A DNA stretch of 64,000 nt from Candidatus Gastranaerophilales bacterium (lineage in GTDB: Bacteria; Cyanobacteriota; Vampirovibrionia; Gastranaerophilales; Gastranaerophilaceae). The notes beneath the pieces are model-generated. The model was given only the letters and a program-made list of their open reading frames with translations, made no database searches and was not told where the DNA came from. The DNA is taken from the NCBI GenBank assembly GCA_944326605.1, contig CALVEM010000006.1, forward strand, positions 48,016-112,015, given 5' to 3'. The position numbers were made by a program, and so were the translations under genes. Within the stretch, counting starts at the first letter, position 1, and each line of letters begins with the position of its first letter. This document shows positions 50,918 to 59,434 of this stretch, one piece after another.

Positions 50918-52369
50918 ATGAAGATTAATCCAGTATATTACCAAACATATAATTACAGCGCAACACAAAATCAACAACAAAAGTTAAATAATCTTAATTC
51001 TAATTATGCACATAAATATATTCAAAAGGATGCCTTTATGTTTACTGGTTCAACTAATATGTTGGACAAGGCTAAAAATTTAGGTAAAAAGATTGTCGAT
51101 AAAACTAAAGAAACTTTTTCTGATTTCTCATCACTTTTTACAAATCAAAATATTGAACTTTCTAAAGAAGAGGAGACCTTTATTGATAGTTATTTTAAGA
51201 AAGAAGCAGAAATTAAAGCTGAATATGACAAAAAAATAGCAGCGATAAAAGATGGTTTTTGGGATCATTGGACAAATGGCTCAGAAAAAGAACGGCAAAA
51301 ATTACGTGAAGAAAAAACGAAAGCTTTAAAAGTTGCATATGCATATCAAGATTTATTTGAACAGAGGGAACAAGAGGCAATTGCTAACAAAAATAAATTT
51401 GCACAACTTGCAAAACAGCTAAATATGAGTAAAGAAATTTTGGCGGCATTTGAGAGTTCTCAATTATCAAGTCAGCGAAGACTTGATATTATTAAAAGAA
51501 GAAAAGAACTTTTAGATAAAAAGGGGTTTAGTAAAATTGCGGGTTATCTTGATGAAAAAAGTAAAATTCAAACAGAATTTCTTGATAAACTAGATGATGA
51601 AAAATCTGGTAAATATTTAGCTACACCAATACCAAATGCAATATTATTTTATGGTCCAACCGGTTGTGGTAAAACTACTTTTGTAAAGGCTCTTGCAGAA
51701 GAAGCTGATTGTAATTTAGAAACTATTCAATGTCGAGGTACACAAAAAGCAAAAGAGCAACAAATTTATGATACTCTGATGGGTTATGAAGATAATGAAA
51801 TTGAAGTTCCTGGTTTATTGGAAAAAGCTCAAGAGGAATTTCTGAAAACAGGTAAAAGAACCATTATCCTTATTGATGAATTTGATAGATTCTTTGGAAA
51901 AGATGTTTCAAATAAGTTTATAAGTGAAATGAAAGGAATTTTAGAAAGTTGTTCTGAGGATAACCATGTAACATTTTTCCTTACAACAAATAAACCGCAA
52001 AAAATTCCTTATGAATTAAGAAATTCACATAGAATTGAACCATCCTATCCTCTTGATCCCCCAAATAAAACTAATGCTGTAGCAGTAATTGAACATTATC
52101 TTCAAGGGTGCGATACACAGGATTTGGATTACAATATTATTTTGAATGAATTATTTAAATATGCACCTGATGAGATATACAGTAATACCCATTTAAAGGC
52201 GATTTGTGAACTTGCTGCAGATGTTGTAAAACCTGATGGCAGCCCACTAACAACAGATATGTTCCTTCAAGCTATAGAGCAATATAACAATTCAAATACT
52301 GACCATAATCTTTTAAGAATAACAAAAGAATATCTAAAACAGTATGAAAACGATAAGGCAAATTTATAA
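50918..52369 (+). CDS. AAA+ ATPase with intact active site
   Basis: ATG 50918 with AGAGGAAAT. Residues 1-50 are low-complexity and contain F42-T-G44 (FMFTGS); a helical region follows (60-230). The AAA+ module has Walker A GPTGCGKT (246-253), Walker B TIILIDEFDRF (about 315-325), sensor 1 TFFLTTNKP (about 350-358) and RNSHRIE, a possible arginine finger/sensor region. Overall it is like FtsH/Bcs1-type single-module ATPases but without a recognised partner domain. It lies 12 bp before a second, degenerate AAA-like gene and opposite a third. Probably the active member of the group. Confidence 0.75.
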   Translation: MKINPVYYQTYNYSATQNQQQKLNNLNSNYAHKYIQKDAFMFTGSTNMLDKAKNLGKKIVDKTKETFSDFSSLFTNQNIELSKEEETFIDSYFKKEAEIKAEYDKKIAAIKDGFWDHWTNGSEKERQKLREEKTKALKVAYAYQDLFEQREQEAIANKNKFAQLAKQLNMSKEILAAFESSQLSSQRRLDIIKRRKELLDKKGFSKIAGYLDEKSKIQTEFLDKLDDEKSGKYLATPIPNAILFYGPTGCGKTTFVKALAEEADCNLETIQCRGTQKAKEQQIYDTLMGYEDNEIEVPGLLEKAQEEFLKTGKRTIILIDEFDRFFGKDVSNKFISEMKGILESCSEDNHVTFFLTTNKPQKIPYELRNSHRIEPSYPLDPPNKTNAVAVIEHYLQGCDTQDLDYNIILNELFKYAPDEIYSNTHLKAICELAADVVKPDGSPLTTDMFLQAIEQYNNSNTDHNLLRITKEYLKQYENDKANL

Positions 52370-52381
52370 AGGAATTTTATT

Positions 52382-54196
52382 ATGAAAACTTTTGGAGTAA
52401 CAGCTTTTAACAGCAATATAGATGTAAAAAGAAACAAAAAAAGAAAAATATTAGAGTCTACTGCAATCTTAGCAGGTTCAACTGCGGTTATTCCTGCAAG
52501 TTTTTTAATTGTTGACAATTTTAGCAATAATAAGAAAAATTATCTAAAATCAGTTAAAAATGAAAAGGATATATTTACGAAAACTGTTCAAAAAAATACT
52601 GATGTAGGTGTGGGACTATTAAAAAAAATGGGAAAACCTATAGATGACAATGTAATAAAAACCATTAAAGATCAAGTTGAAATAACAGAAAAATCTAAAT
52701 TAGAAGAAAAATTAGCACTTTTAAACAAACTTCGTAAATCACATGTTAATAAAGGTTTAAAAATTTCTGCAGGAGTAGGATTAAGTCTTGGTGCAGCTAT
52801 TCTCGGAATAAAAAATGTTTATGAAAAACAAAAAAATCAATCAGTGCAAGTAAATTCTACTCAAACTTCTAATAAAATAACATCAAATAATAGTCTGTCA
52901 TTTGGAAATAAAAAAAAACAAATCTCTTTTACTGGAATTGTTGATAAAATTGCGGATGAATTAACGCCTCAACAATTAAAAAATTGGCAAGATTACGTAA
53001 ATGGAATATTTCCAACCTTAGAGGAAACTAAATGGGCACGTAAAATTGCTGACTTTAGATTAAAAGATTGGCCTAAAGGTATTTTAGATTCTTATATTGC
53101 AAAATATTTTAAGCCTTCAACAGATAGAGAATACCACACATATTTACTGAAACAGGACATTATAGTTCCACCAGAACCGCCAAGTCATTATAGGAATTAT
53201 GATAAATGGTTTAATACTCAACGGTGGAAAAATTTTCAGAAATGGCCGGATTATATAGACAAAGCTGCTCAATTTGAAAGAATGGAAAGTATTATTAAAC
53301 AGGAAAGAATAAAAAGTTATGCATTGGAAAAAGCACGACTTGAACAAGCAGCAAAGAAAGAACTATCTGCAGCTTGCATTAAATATCAAATAAATGAGGA
53401 ATTTTTATCTGCATTTAATAGCGATAATAAAAAAGTAAAAATTCCGGATGCTCTGATGATACAGAGTAAGAGTAAAGATGATGCCACAGAAACATTAAAA
53501 TGGATTGTTGGTAAGTCAAATTCAAACTACATATATATTGAAGATAAAAACGAATCGAATTATACAAGATTGGATCAAATTCTTACAGTGTTAGAAGAAG
53601 CAGAAGAAAATTATAAAAAAAATGGGAAACGAACTCTTGTATGGGTTGAAAATTTTGACAAATTACTCTCAAAAGACTCTGATAACGAAGAAGTAATCGG
53701 AGATTTAAAAGATATGTTAGATAAAATAAGTAAACAGTATAAAACAACTATTATATTCAGTTGCAACAACACTGAAAATCTTAATCCAATTGCATTGCAG
53801 CCACATAGGGTAAAAATATATAATATCGATAAAGAAGCTCCATTAGAAGAATTACAAAAAATTCAAAATAATTATATTCTATCAAATATTCAAAAAATAA
53901 AAAATAGCGATGGATATAGGTTTAAATATGTACCATTTGAGCAAAATTTTGTAGATCTGTATCTAGGAGATTTTTCTTATAGTTCCAATGTTTTATGGGT
54001 TGATTCTCAAAATACTGAAGCAATACAGGCTGTAATTAAAAATTTTGATATAATAAAAATGATACCAAAATTTAAAAATATAAAATCTATAAAATTTCCT
54101 AGACCAAACAACATAAATGAGCTAGATAATAATAAATTAAGATGTACAGGGAATATAACAATAGATGGCAAAGTTATCTATGAATATTTTGTATAA
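52382..54196 (+). CDS. membrane protein with degenerate AAA-like domain
   Basis: Starts 12 bp after the intact AAA+ gene (AAAGGAATTT). Membrane segments at about 22-45 (STAILAGSTAVIPASFLIV) and 124-146 (LKISAGVGLSLGAAILGI). After the second, S173-F-G175 and S182-F-T-G185 repeat the F-x-G motif. The C-terminal half parallels the neighbour's AAA module: RTLVWVENFDKLL sits where Walker B would be (D-E replaced by E-N) and TTIIFSCNNTENL where sensor 1 would be, but no Walker A is found. It is probably a non-hydrolysing, membrane-bound partner. Confidence 0.6.
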   Translation: MKTFGVTAFNSNIDVKRNKKRKILESTAILAGSTAVIPASFLIVDNFSNNKKNYLKSVKNEKDIFTKTVQKNTDVGVGLLKKMGKPIDDNVIKTIKDQVEITEKSKLEEKLALLNKLRKSHVNKGLKISAGVGLSLGAAILGIKNVYEKQKNQSVQVNSTQTSNKITSNNSLSFGNKKKQISFTGIVDKIADELTPQQLKNWQDYVNGIFPTLEETKWARKIADFRLKDWPKGILDSYIAKYFKPSTDREYHTYLLKQDIIVPPEPPSHYRNYDKWFNTQRWKNFQKWPDYIDKAAQFERMESIIKQERIKSYALEKARLEQAAKKELSAACIKYQINEEFLSAFNSDNKKVKIPDALMIQSKSKDDATETLKWIVGKSNSNYIYIEDKNESNYTRLDQILTVLEEAEENYKKNGKRTLVWVENFDKLLSKDSDNEEVIGDLKDMLDKISKQYKTTIIFSCNNTENLNPIALQPHRVKIYNIDKEAPLEELQKIQNNYILSNIQKIKNSDGYRFKYVPFEQNFVDLYLGDFSYSSNVLWVDSQNTEAIQAVIKNFDIIKMIPKFKNIKSIKFPRPNNINELDNNKLRCTGNITIDGKVIYEYFV

Positions 54197-54209
54197 AACT
54201 AAAACTGCT

Positions 54210-54575
54210 TTAAACTACAGCATTAATTCCATTTCTATAATATAATCTTAACTTTTCATCCTTATTGTTAAGAGTATATTTTTTGTTTTTTTCTTCATCA
54301 AATATACAATTTAGAATAATACCGTTTGCCAAAAGCAACATAAACAAAGAATTAGTTAAAAAATTTTTATTTTTACTTTTAAACCAAATACCAACATATA
54401 ATAAATCCATCATTGTTAAAAAAAGCAAAGTTTTAGCATTGTTGAATTTATGCGTTTTGTCATAAACATAGCTGTCTAACTTTTTTGAAGTATTATTTAT
54501 ATTAACTTCTTTTTTGCTGCTTTTTAAGTAATTATATTCATTTTTAATTTCCTTAGATGGAAAAGTTATAATCAT
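54210..54575 (-). CDS. small two-TM protein in the AAA+ group
   Basis: A 121-residue protein; its ATG overlaps the stop of the 785-residue gene by one base. Two hydrophobic segments: NAKTLLFLTMMDLLYVGIWF (about 47-66) and FLTNSLFMLLLANGIILNCIF (about 73-93), each flanked by lysine-rich sequence. No family recognised. Its 3' end faces that of the 604-residue gene 13 bp away. Confidence 0.6.
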   Translation of the reverse strand: MIITFPSKEIKNEYNYLKSSKKEVNINNTSKKLDSYVYDKTHKFNNAKTLLFLTMMDLLYVGIWFKSKNKNFLTNSLFMLLLANGIILNCIFDEEKNKKYTLNNKDEKLRLYYRNGINAVV

Positions 54576-56932
54576 TAAGTTCTGTCCTTGTTTAAGATTT
54601 TTTGTTCGTTTTCAAATTTTTCGTTTATTTCTTTTGTGATGCAAGGTTTTACTGAACGTATTATATTAATAAAATCATTTTGGCTGCAATGATTTTTAGG
54701 TAATTTTTTCTCTATAATATTTTCTATTTGAGCATTACTATACATGTAATCAGGTTTTACATTTTCAAATTCGTCAGTAATTTCGTCTAAGTTATAACCA
54801 TCAATTTCTCTGTTATTGACATAATATTGTACAATCTCACGAATATCACTCTTAGATGCTACACACATAGGAATTGTTAATTCAACCTTATTTAAAAGTT
54901 TTTTATTTATTAGTAAAGGATTATTAGTAGTTAAAAATATGGTTGTGTGATATTTTTTTGCACTATTATCAATTAGTTCTAAAAAATCGTCTAATAAGAC
55001 AGGATTATCATTTAAAAAGTCATCAAATTCATTTAATTGAATAATTGAGAATCTTTTATTTGTATTATAATTTTCTTCTCCTTCTTCTAATCTTTTCTTA
55101 ATCCATTCAAGTGTCTTCTTTTCATTTCCCATTCCTATTGTTTTATTTTTAAATTTAGTCCCGGCATCTTCTGCGATTGCTGACCCGATTGCAGTTTTAC
55201 CTAAACCGCTTGGACCGTAAAATAATAATAAACTCGGAATCAGATTTTCATCTTTATTTTTTACAGGGGTAATATAAACTGCATTCAATAATGTTTTTAC
55301 ACCATCATAGCCAGCAATTTTTCCCAGGGCATGGTTGGATCTTGTTTTACTTATCATATCAGACTTTGTTTTTGATACTATCTTAGAAAGATCTTTATCT
55401 AATTCTTTTTTCTGCTCAGGGGATAATGTTGAATTTATCTGTAATGTTCGAGCTTTTTCTTTCGCAATTTTGGTGTTAGCCGCAGCATTAGCTTCTTTTA
55501 ACATTGCAAAATTGCGTTTTCGCCACTTGTCTGCCAGGATATTGGTTGTTTCACCTGTGGTGAAAGCAAGATTAATTAAAAAGTCTTTATCCTTGAATTG
55601 TTTGATGAAATCTCTTGTGTTTAAATCTTCAAGATGAAGATCATCAATAATTTTTTGTTGAATTTCTTGAAATTCTTTAAATACTTCTGGTGTGTTATTT
55701 AATTCTTCTTGCATTTTTTGTATAGCAAGCAGTGCATCATCTCTTATAATACTATCTTCCGGAATATTAAGTGTTTCATAGAAAAGTGTATTCAAAAGAG
55801 CCATACCAATCAGATTTTTAAAATATTCTTTTTTTGATTTTTCATCCATATTTTTAGCAGTAAGGGCACCCTGCAAAAAACTTGCCGCAAACATAGTTCC
55901 AGCTCTTGGTAAATTAATAGTTCCGCTTAACGTATGCATTACTTCACCTAAAATAGAAACATTCTCCTTTGGTATTTTTGATAAAGCTGTTTGTACATCT
56001 GAAGAATTAGAAGGATCAAGAACCCCATGATCATGAAAATGTAAAAGACCCATTGTCGCGCCATAAATGGCGGTTGATATTAATTGAGATTTGGCATTCA
56101 TAGTGTCTTGCTCATAAGATTTTACATAGCCCCAACCCATTTTTTCTGTAATACCAGTACTTAACCCGGAGTTAACACATCTGACTGCTCCGGTAATAGG
56201 TCCAGAAGCAGTACCTCCTGTTACAGCATGCCCACCTATTCCTAACCAACTTATAAGAATTTGTGCTCCTCTAACACCTATATATGAACCCATCACGTAC
56301 TGTCGTCCTGCATAAAGGAGACTTGCAGATGGACTAACATTTAATAAATTTTGTAAATACAAAAACATAAGAGCTTGAGTGCCGCGTAAGAAAGCCGTAT
56401 CTCCTCCAATTGCAGCTCCTTCTCCCATAGTCGCTGATATTGCGCCACAAGCTGCACTTGCTGTGTGAATAGCTATATGGCATTTCTTTTTTTGTTCTGG
56501 AGTTAAAATTCCACAAAAAGCTACACTATTTGGAATTCGATTTGCCTTTATTGCTTGATCTGATGACGGAAATGCTTTAATAATTTCCTTTAAGCCTTCT
56601 TTTTTATTCTTTTCATCTTCCGTCAGATTTGTTTTTGAATTTAGTTCAAGTAGTTCTTGTTGTGCTCGTTCTCTAAAAAAAGTAAATAATAAAGTCCGTG
56701 CTTTAGGATTTTCTAATACATTAAAGAAACTTGCTTCATCATCAAAAAGTTTTCCATCGTTATCAAGTTTTTTGTTATAGTAAATTTTTGCTGAATTATA
56801 ATTTTCTAAAATTTCGGCAGGAGAAATCCCTTCTTGGAAATTTTCAATATCATGATTATTTCTCTTTTTATTTTCATAATTAAATCTATTTTTAAACACG
56901 GAGTTATAATCATTTAAGGCAAGAAGTTTCAT
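54575..56932 (-). CDS. large AAA+ protein with membrane domain and altered Walker B
   Basis: A 785-residue protein. A polar helical start (1-140) precedes a glycine/alanine-rich hydrophobic domain (about 150-300), including GGDTAFLRGTQALMFLYLQNLL and GGTASGPITGAVRCVN, reminiscent of DUF697-type helices. The C-terminal AAA+ module has Walker A GPSGLGKT (about 571-578), Walker B FSIIQLNEFDDF with asparagine in place of the magnesium aspartate, and sensor 1 TTIFLTTNNP. It probably binds nucleotide but hydrolysis is doubtful. It is the second gene of a minus-strand unit 58180-54210. Confidence 0.65.
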   Translation of the reverse strand: MKLLALNDYNSVFKNRFNYENKKRNNHDIENFQEGISPAEILENYNSAKIYYNKKLDNDGKLFDDEASFFNVLENPKARTLLFTFFRERAQQELLELNSKTNLTEDEKNKKEGLKEIIKAFPSSDQAIKANRIPNSVAFCGILTPEQKKKCHIAIHTASAACGAISATMGEGAAIGGDTAFLRGTQALMFLYLQNLLNVSPSASLLYAGRQYVMGSYIGVRGAQILISWLGIGGHAVTGGTASGPITGAVRCVNSGLSTGITEKMGWGYVKSYEQDTMNAKSQLISTAIYGATMGLLHFHDHGVLDPSNSSDVQTALSKIPKENVSILGEVMHTLSGTINLPRAGTMFAASFLQGALTAKNMDEKSKKEYFKNLIGMALLNTLFYETLNIPEDSIIRDDALLAIQKMQEELNNTPEVFKEFQEIQQKIIDDLHLEDLNTRDFIKQFKDKDFLINLAFTTGETTNILADKWRKRNFAMLKEANAAANTKIAKEKARTLQINSTLSPEQKKELDKDLSKIVSKTKSDMISKTRSNHALGKIAGYDGVKTLLNAVYITPVKNKDENLIPSLLLFYGPSGLGKTAIGSAIAEDAGTKFKNKTIGMGNEKKTLEWIKKRLEEGEENYNTNKRFSIIQLNEFDDFLNDNPVLLDDFLELIDNSAKKYHTTIFLTTNNPLLINKKLLNKVELTIPMCVASKSDIREIVQYYVNNREIDGYNLDEITDEFENVKPDYMYSNAQIENIIEKKLPKNHCSQNDFINIIRSVKPCITKEINEKFENEQKILNKDRT

Positions 56933-56947
56933 TTTAATTCCATATAT

Positions 56948-58180
56948 TTAGTTTGTAATATTCTCAAATATTTCTTTAAAAGTATCTAACAGTGATGTAT
57001 GAGTTTCAGGGTCATTCAAAGTTTCGGTTATGGCATCATTAGTTATAATCTCTGCGACATCAGAATGGGTTTCACTGATTTTATGAAGAAATTCTTGAAG
57101 AGAGTCAATGTGGACTCCAAAGTCAAGGCTTTCTGCAGGATGGTATTCTAATAGATATTCTTTTAATTTTATCTTGTCAAAAAAGTCTGCAATTTCACCT
57201 AAAGACTCTTCCTTAAGATGGTATTTGTCTAAAACGGCTTTTAAATCTTCATCTATAGCAACTTTTGAGATACTTCCATCAGGTTTAGAGATAGTTAAAA
57301 TTTCTCTTCCAAATACATCATAATTTTTGCTTGTATCAAATAAATTGTTAACACGGCTATCAGGAGAAAGAGGATTAAAGAAATCCATAATCTTTTGAGC
57401 TAAATTTCTGTTATCATCAGGATCAACTACTCTATCAGATGCCGAATTCGGGATTCTGTTATTATCAGAATATATATTGCTTAAATCATCTTCCGGTTTA
57501 GAATGATGTTGGTTAATATATTCTTCCCTAGTTTGTCTTAAATGCACAGGGTTAACAGTACCAATAGAAGCCCCTTCAAAGTTTGGAGAATTCAAGTCTG
57601 GTAACACCAAGTTATGTATTTCGCCAGACGCATCTTTTATAAATGATAAATTATGCTCTGGATCTATAATAACTCCTTTATCCATATCGATATATTTATT
57701 ATTGGCAAGATCTATATCTACAGAACCATCAAAATTTTTAAATATTCCGTGTTCAATATCCGCTATATCATATTTACTTGCATCAATATCAATAGGAGTA
57801 CCTTCTATTTTTAAAATCCCTTCATCAGTATCAGCAGTGATAACTGGAGTTTTCATTTGTTCCGTGCTCATGAAGTATGTTCCGTCAGGTAAAAATATAT
57901 CTTTTGGATTCATTTTATTCATTACATAACAACCTGCCCCTATAGATAGAACAAATGGAGCACCAATGATACCTATAGCTGCTAAATCAGATAAAACATC
58001 TTTTGTCTTGTTTTTCTTTTCGACACCATGAAAAGAAACTTCTTTTGTTGATTTTGTGAAGGAATCAACCTTATTGTTATTTAAACTTTGTGGTAATGTA
58101 ACATTTTTATTTAAGTTATTAATATGATTCTGACCGTTAAGAAAATTCCCGTTTGAGTATGTAAAAAACTGTATCTTCAT
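56948..58180 (-). CDS. single-pass membrane protein with F-x-G motif, AAA+ group
   Basis: ATG 58180 follows AAGGGGAAAT; a longer start at 58213 would add 11 basic residues without a ribosome binding site. The N-terminus is asparagine-rich, with S49-F-H-G52 followed by one membrane helix (DLAAIGIIGAPFVLSIGAGCYVM, about 62-84). The remaining 330 residues are acidic, with strand-rich repeats (IKIEGTPIDIDASKYDIADI, FDGSVDIDLANNKYIDM) and helices near the end. No family recognised. It lies 15 bp upstream of the large AAA+ gene in one transcription unit. Confidence 0.65.
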   Translation of the reverse strand: MKIQFFTYSNGNFLNGQNHINNLNKNVTLPQSLNNNKVDSFTKSTKEVSFHGVEKKNKTKDVLSDLAAIGIIGAPFVLSIGAGCYVMNKMNPKDIFLPDGTYFMSTEQMKTPVITADTDEGILKIEGTPIDIDASKYDIADIEHGIFKNFDGSVDIDLANNKYIDMDKGVIIDPEHNLSFIKDASGEIHNLVLPDLNSPNFEGASIGTVNPVHLRQTREEYINQHHSKPEDDLSNIYSDNNRIPNSASDRVVDPDDNRNLAQKIMDFFNPLSPDSRVNNLFDTSKNYDVFGREILTISKPDGSISKVAIDEDLKAVLDKYHLKEESLGEIADFFDKIKLKEYLLEYHPAESLDFGVHIDSLQEFLHKISETHSDVAEIITNDAITETLNDPETHTSLLDTFKEIFENITN

Positions 58181-58265
58181 ATTTCCCCTTATTTTTTTCA
58201 TACTAAAACACAAATAAAAAATAAGTTGCTATATAAATTTAGATTTTTACAAATTGTTACATAAT

Positions 58266-58712
58266 TTACAATAAAAAATTTTGAGTTGCAGCTATGATTT
58301 CTTCAAAATCTTCATCGGTTAGTTTTAAATAAGGACGTGCAGGAATTTCAACAGATTTATTCCGCCCTGCCTGTCCGCCGAGTTGATGTATTGCAGCGTA
58401 TTTAAGGTTTGAACCTATAACCGCAGAGTCGTTATCATAATAAGTGTTTACAGAAGATGCGAGCTGCCCTGATACCTGCAAAATCATGCCGGGCCACTGT
58501 TTATTTTTAGTCCGTTGTTTTATTGTTGATTCAGATAGTTCAGTCCATTTATCAGGTCTGCCCTCGTTTTTAAAATTTTCTTCTGTTGAATATGCGAAAA
58601 TCCCTGTGATGTTTTTCATTAACGATCGCAGGTTTTCGCTTCTTTGAGCCAAATCAAGGAGTCTTGATTCAACTTCTTTGTTATCAATTTTTATTTCAAT
58701 TGATTCTGTCAT
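58266..58712 (-). CDS. phage virion morphogenesis protein (Mu gpG-like)
   Basis: A 148-residue protein of the Mu gpG tail-completion family: FKNEGRPDKWTELSESTIKQRTKNKQWPGMILQVSGQLASSVNTYYDNDSAVIGSNLKYAAIHQLGG, then IPARPYLKLTDED, the conserved A-R-P-Y-L end. There are no other phage genes nearby, so this is an orphan left from a Mu-like or tail-type prophage. The gene itself appears intact. It lies just upstream of the AAA+ group's minus-strand unit. Confidence 0.8.
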   Translation of the reverse strand: MTESIEIKIDNKEVESRLLDLAQRSENLRSLMKNITGIFAYSTEENFKNEGRPDKWTELSESTIKQRTKNKQWPGMILQVSGQLASSVNTYYDNDSAVIGSNLKYAAIHQLGGQAGRNKSVEIPARPYLKLTDEDFEEIIAATQNFLL

Positions 58713-59097
58713 TTTGGTGCTAATATTTTTCTAAGGAGTTGTTGAATTTCATAAGTTTTGAAAAAAATTATCAACAGAGTAAGAATAAAAAATATAAGAA
58801 ATACAAATGTTATTGTGTTTTGATTTTAGTTTTAGTTCCGTAAGTTCCGATAAATTGGTTCCGCAGATTTGTAAAATTAATATTTTTTATGATAAATTCT
58901 CAAATTTGATGTTATTTTTGAAAATTACGGTGTAATTGTTGGCAGTATTAGATTTTGCCAATTTTTATACTTAACGATTTTATTGAATTTGAGGTATAAA
59001 AGTTCCGCAGATACAAGTTCCGAAAAAATTCAAACATATATAATCACTGCTCCCGACTTATCCTGCCTAAAATTCCGACTTGTCTGTTTGTATTCAT
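58713..59097. other. gene-free stretch with repeated GTTCCG words
   Basis: No coding frame. GTTCCG appears five times (near 58834, 58843, 58858, 59002 and 59016), with TTCCGCAGAT twice. The sequence is otherwise AT-rich. It may be a decayed phage control region. It ends at repeat copy 2. Confidence 0.4.
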
Positions 59098-59154
59098 TGT
59101 AAATGAACAGTTAGTTTGATTTCTTTTAACAGACAGTTTGATTTTTTTAGGCAA
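59098..59154 (+). repeat. ~57-bp IS21-like end repeat (copy 2)
   Basis: Matches 49648-49703 almost base for base over its whole length, in the same direction. It lies between the phage-like gene and the lipase-like gene. Confidence 0.7.
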
Positions 59155-59155
59155 A

Positions 59156-59434
59156 TTAATTATTTATATATTTATAAATTCCTGCATTAATAAGATTGTT
59201 TTTTTCAAAATCTAAAACTATAATTTCGTTTAAATTAAACAATATATATTTGTTAAATCCAATTTTATATTTATCATGTAGTTTGGATATGATTGAGCCC
59301 TGATTTAATTTAATATAGTTAAAATCAAATATAAAATCAACAAATATAAAGAGCCAATTTTGAGAAAATTTATTAAAATGTTTGTTTAGTTTTTTTAATT
59401 TCGTATCAATACAAGATTCTAATGATGGATTATC
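59156..59434 (-). pseudogene. coding-like frame after the lipase gene, no start codon
   Basis: A 93-codon open frame on the minus strand overlapping the 3' end of the lipase-like gene by about 16 bp in another frame. The sequence has protein-like composition (NKHFNKFSQNWLFIFVDF, YKIGFNKYILFNLNEIIVLDF) and ends KYINN. No usable start codon opens it. It is either the shifted remainder of the lipase-like gene or the 3' part of a lost gene. Confidence 0.35.
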
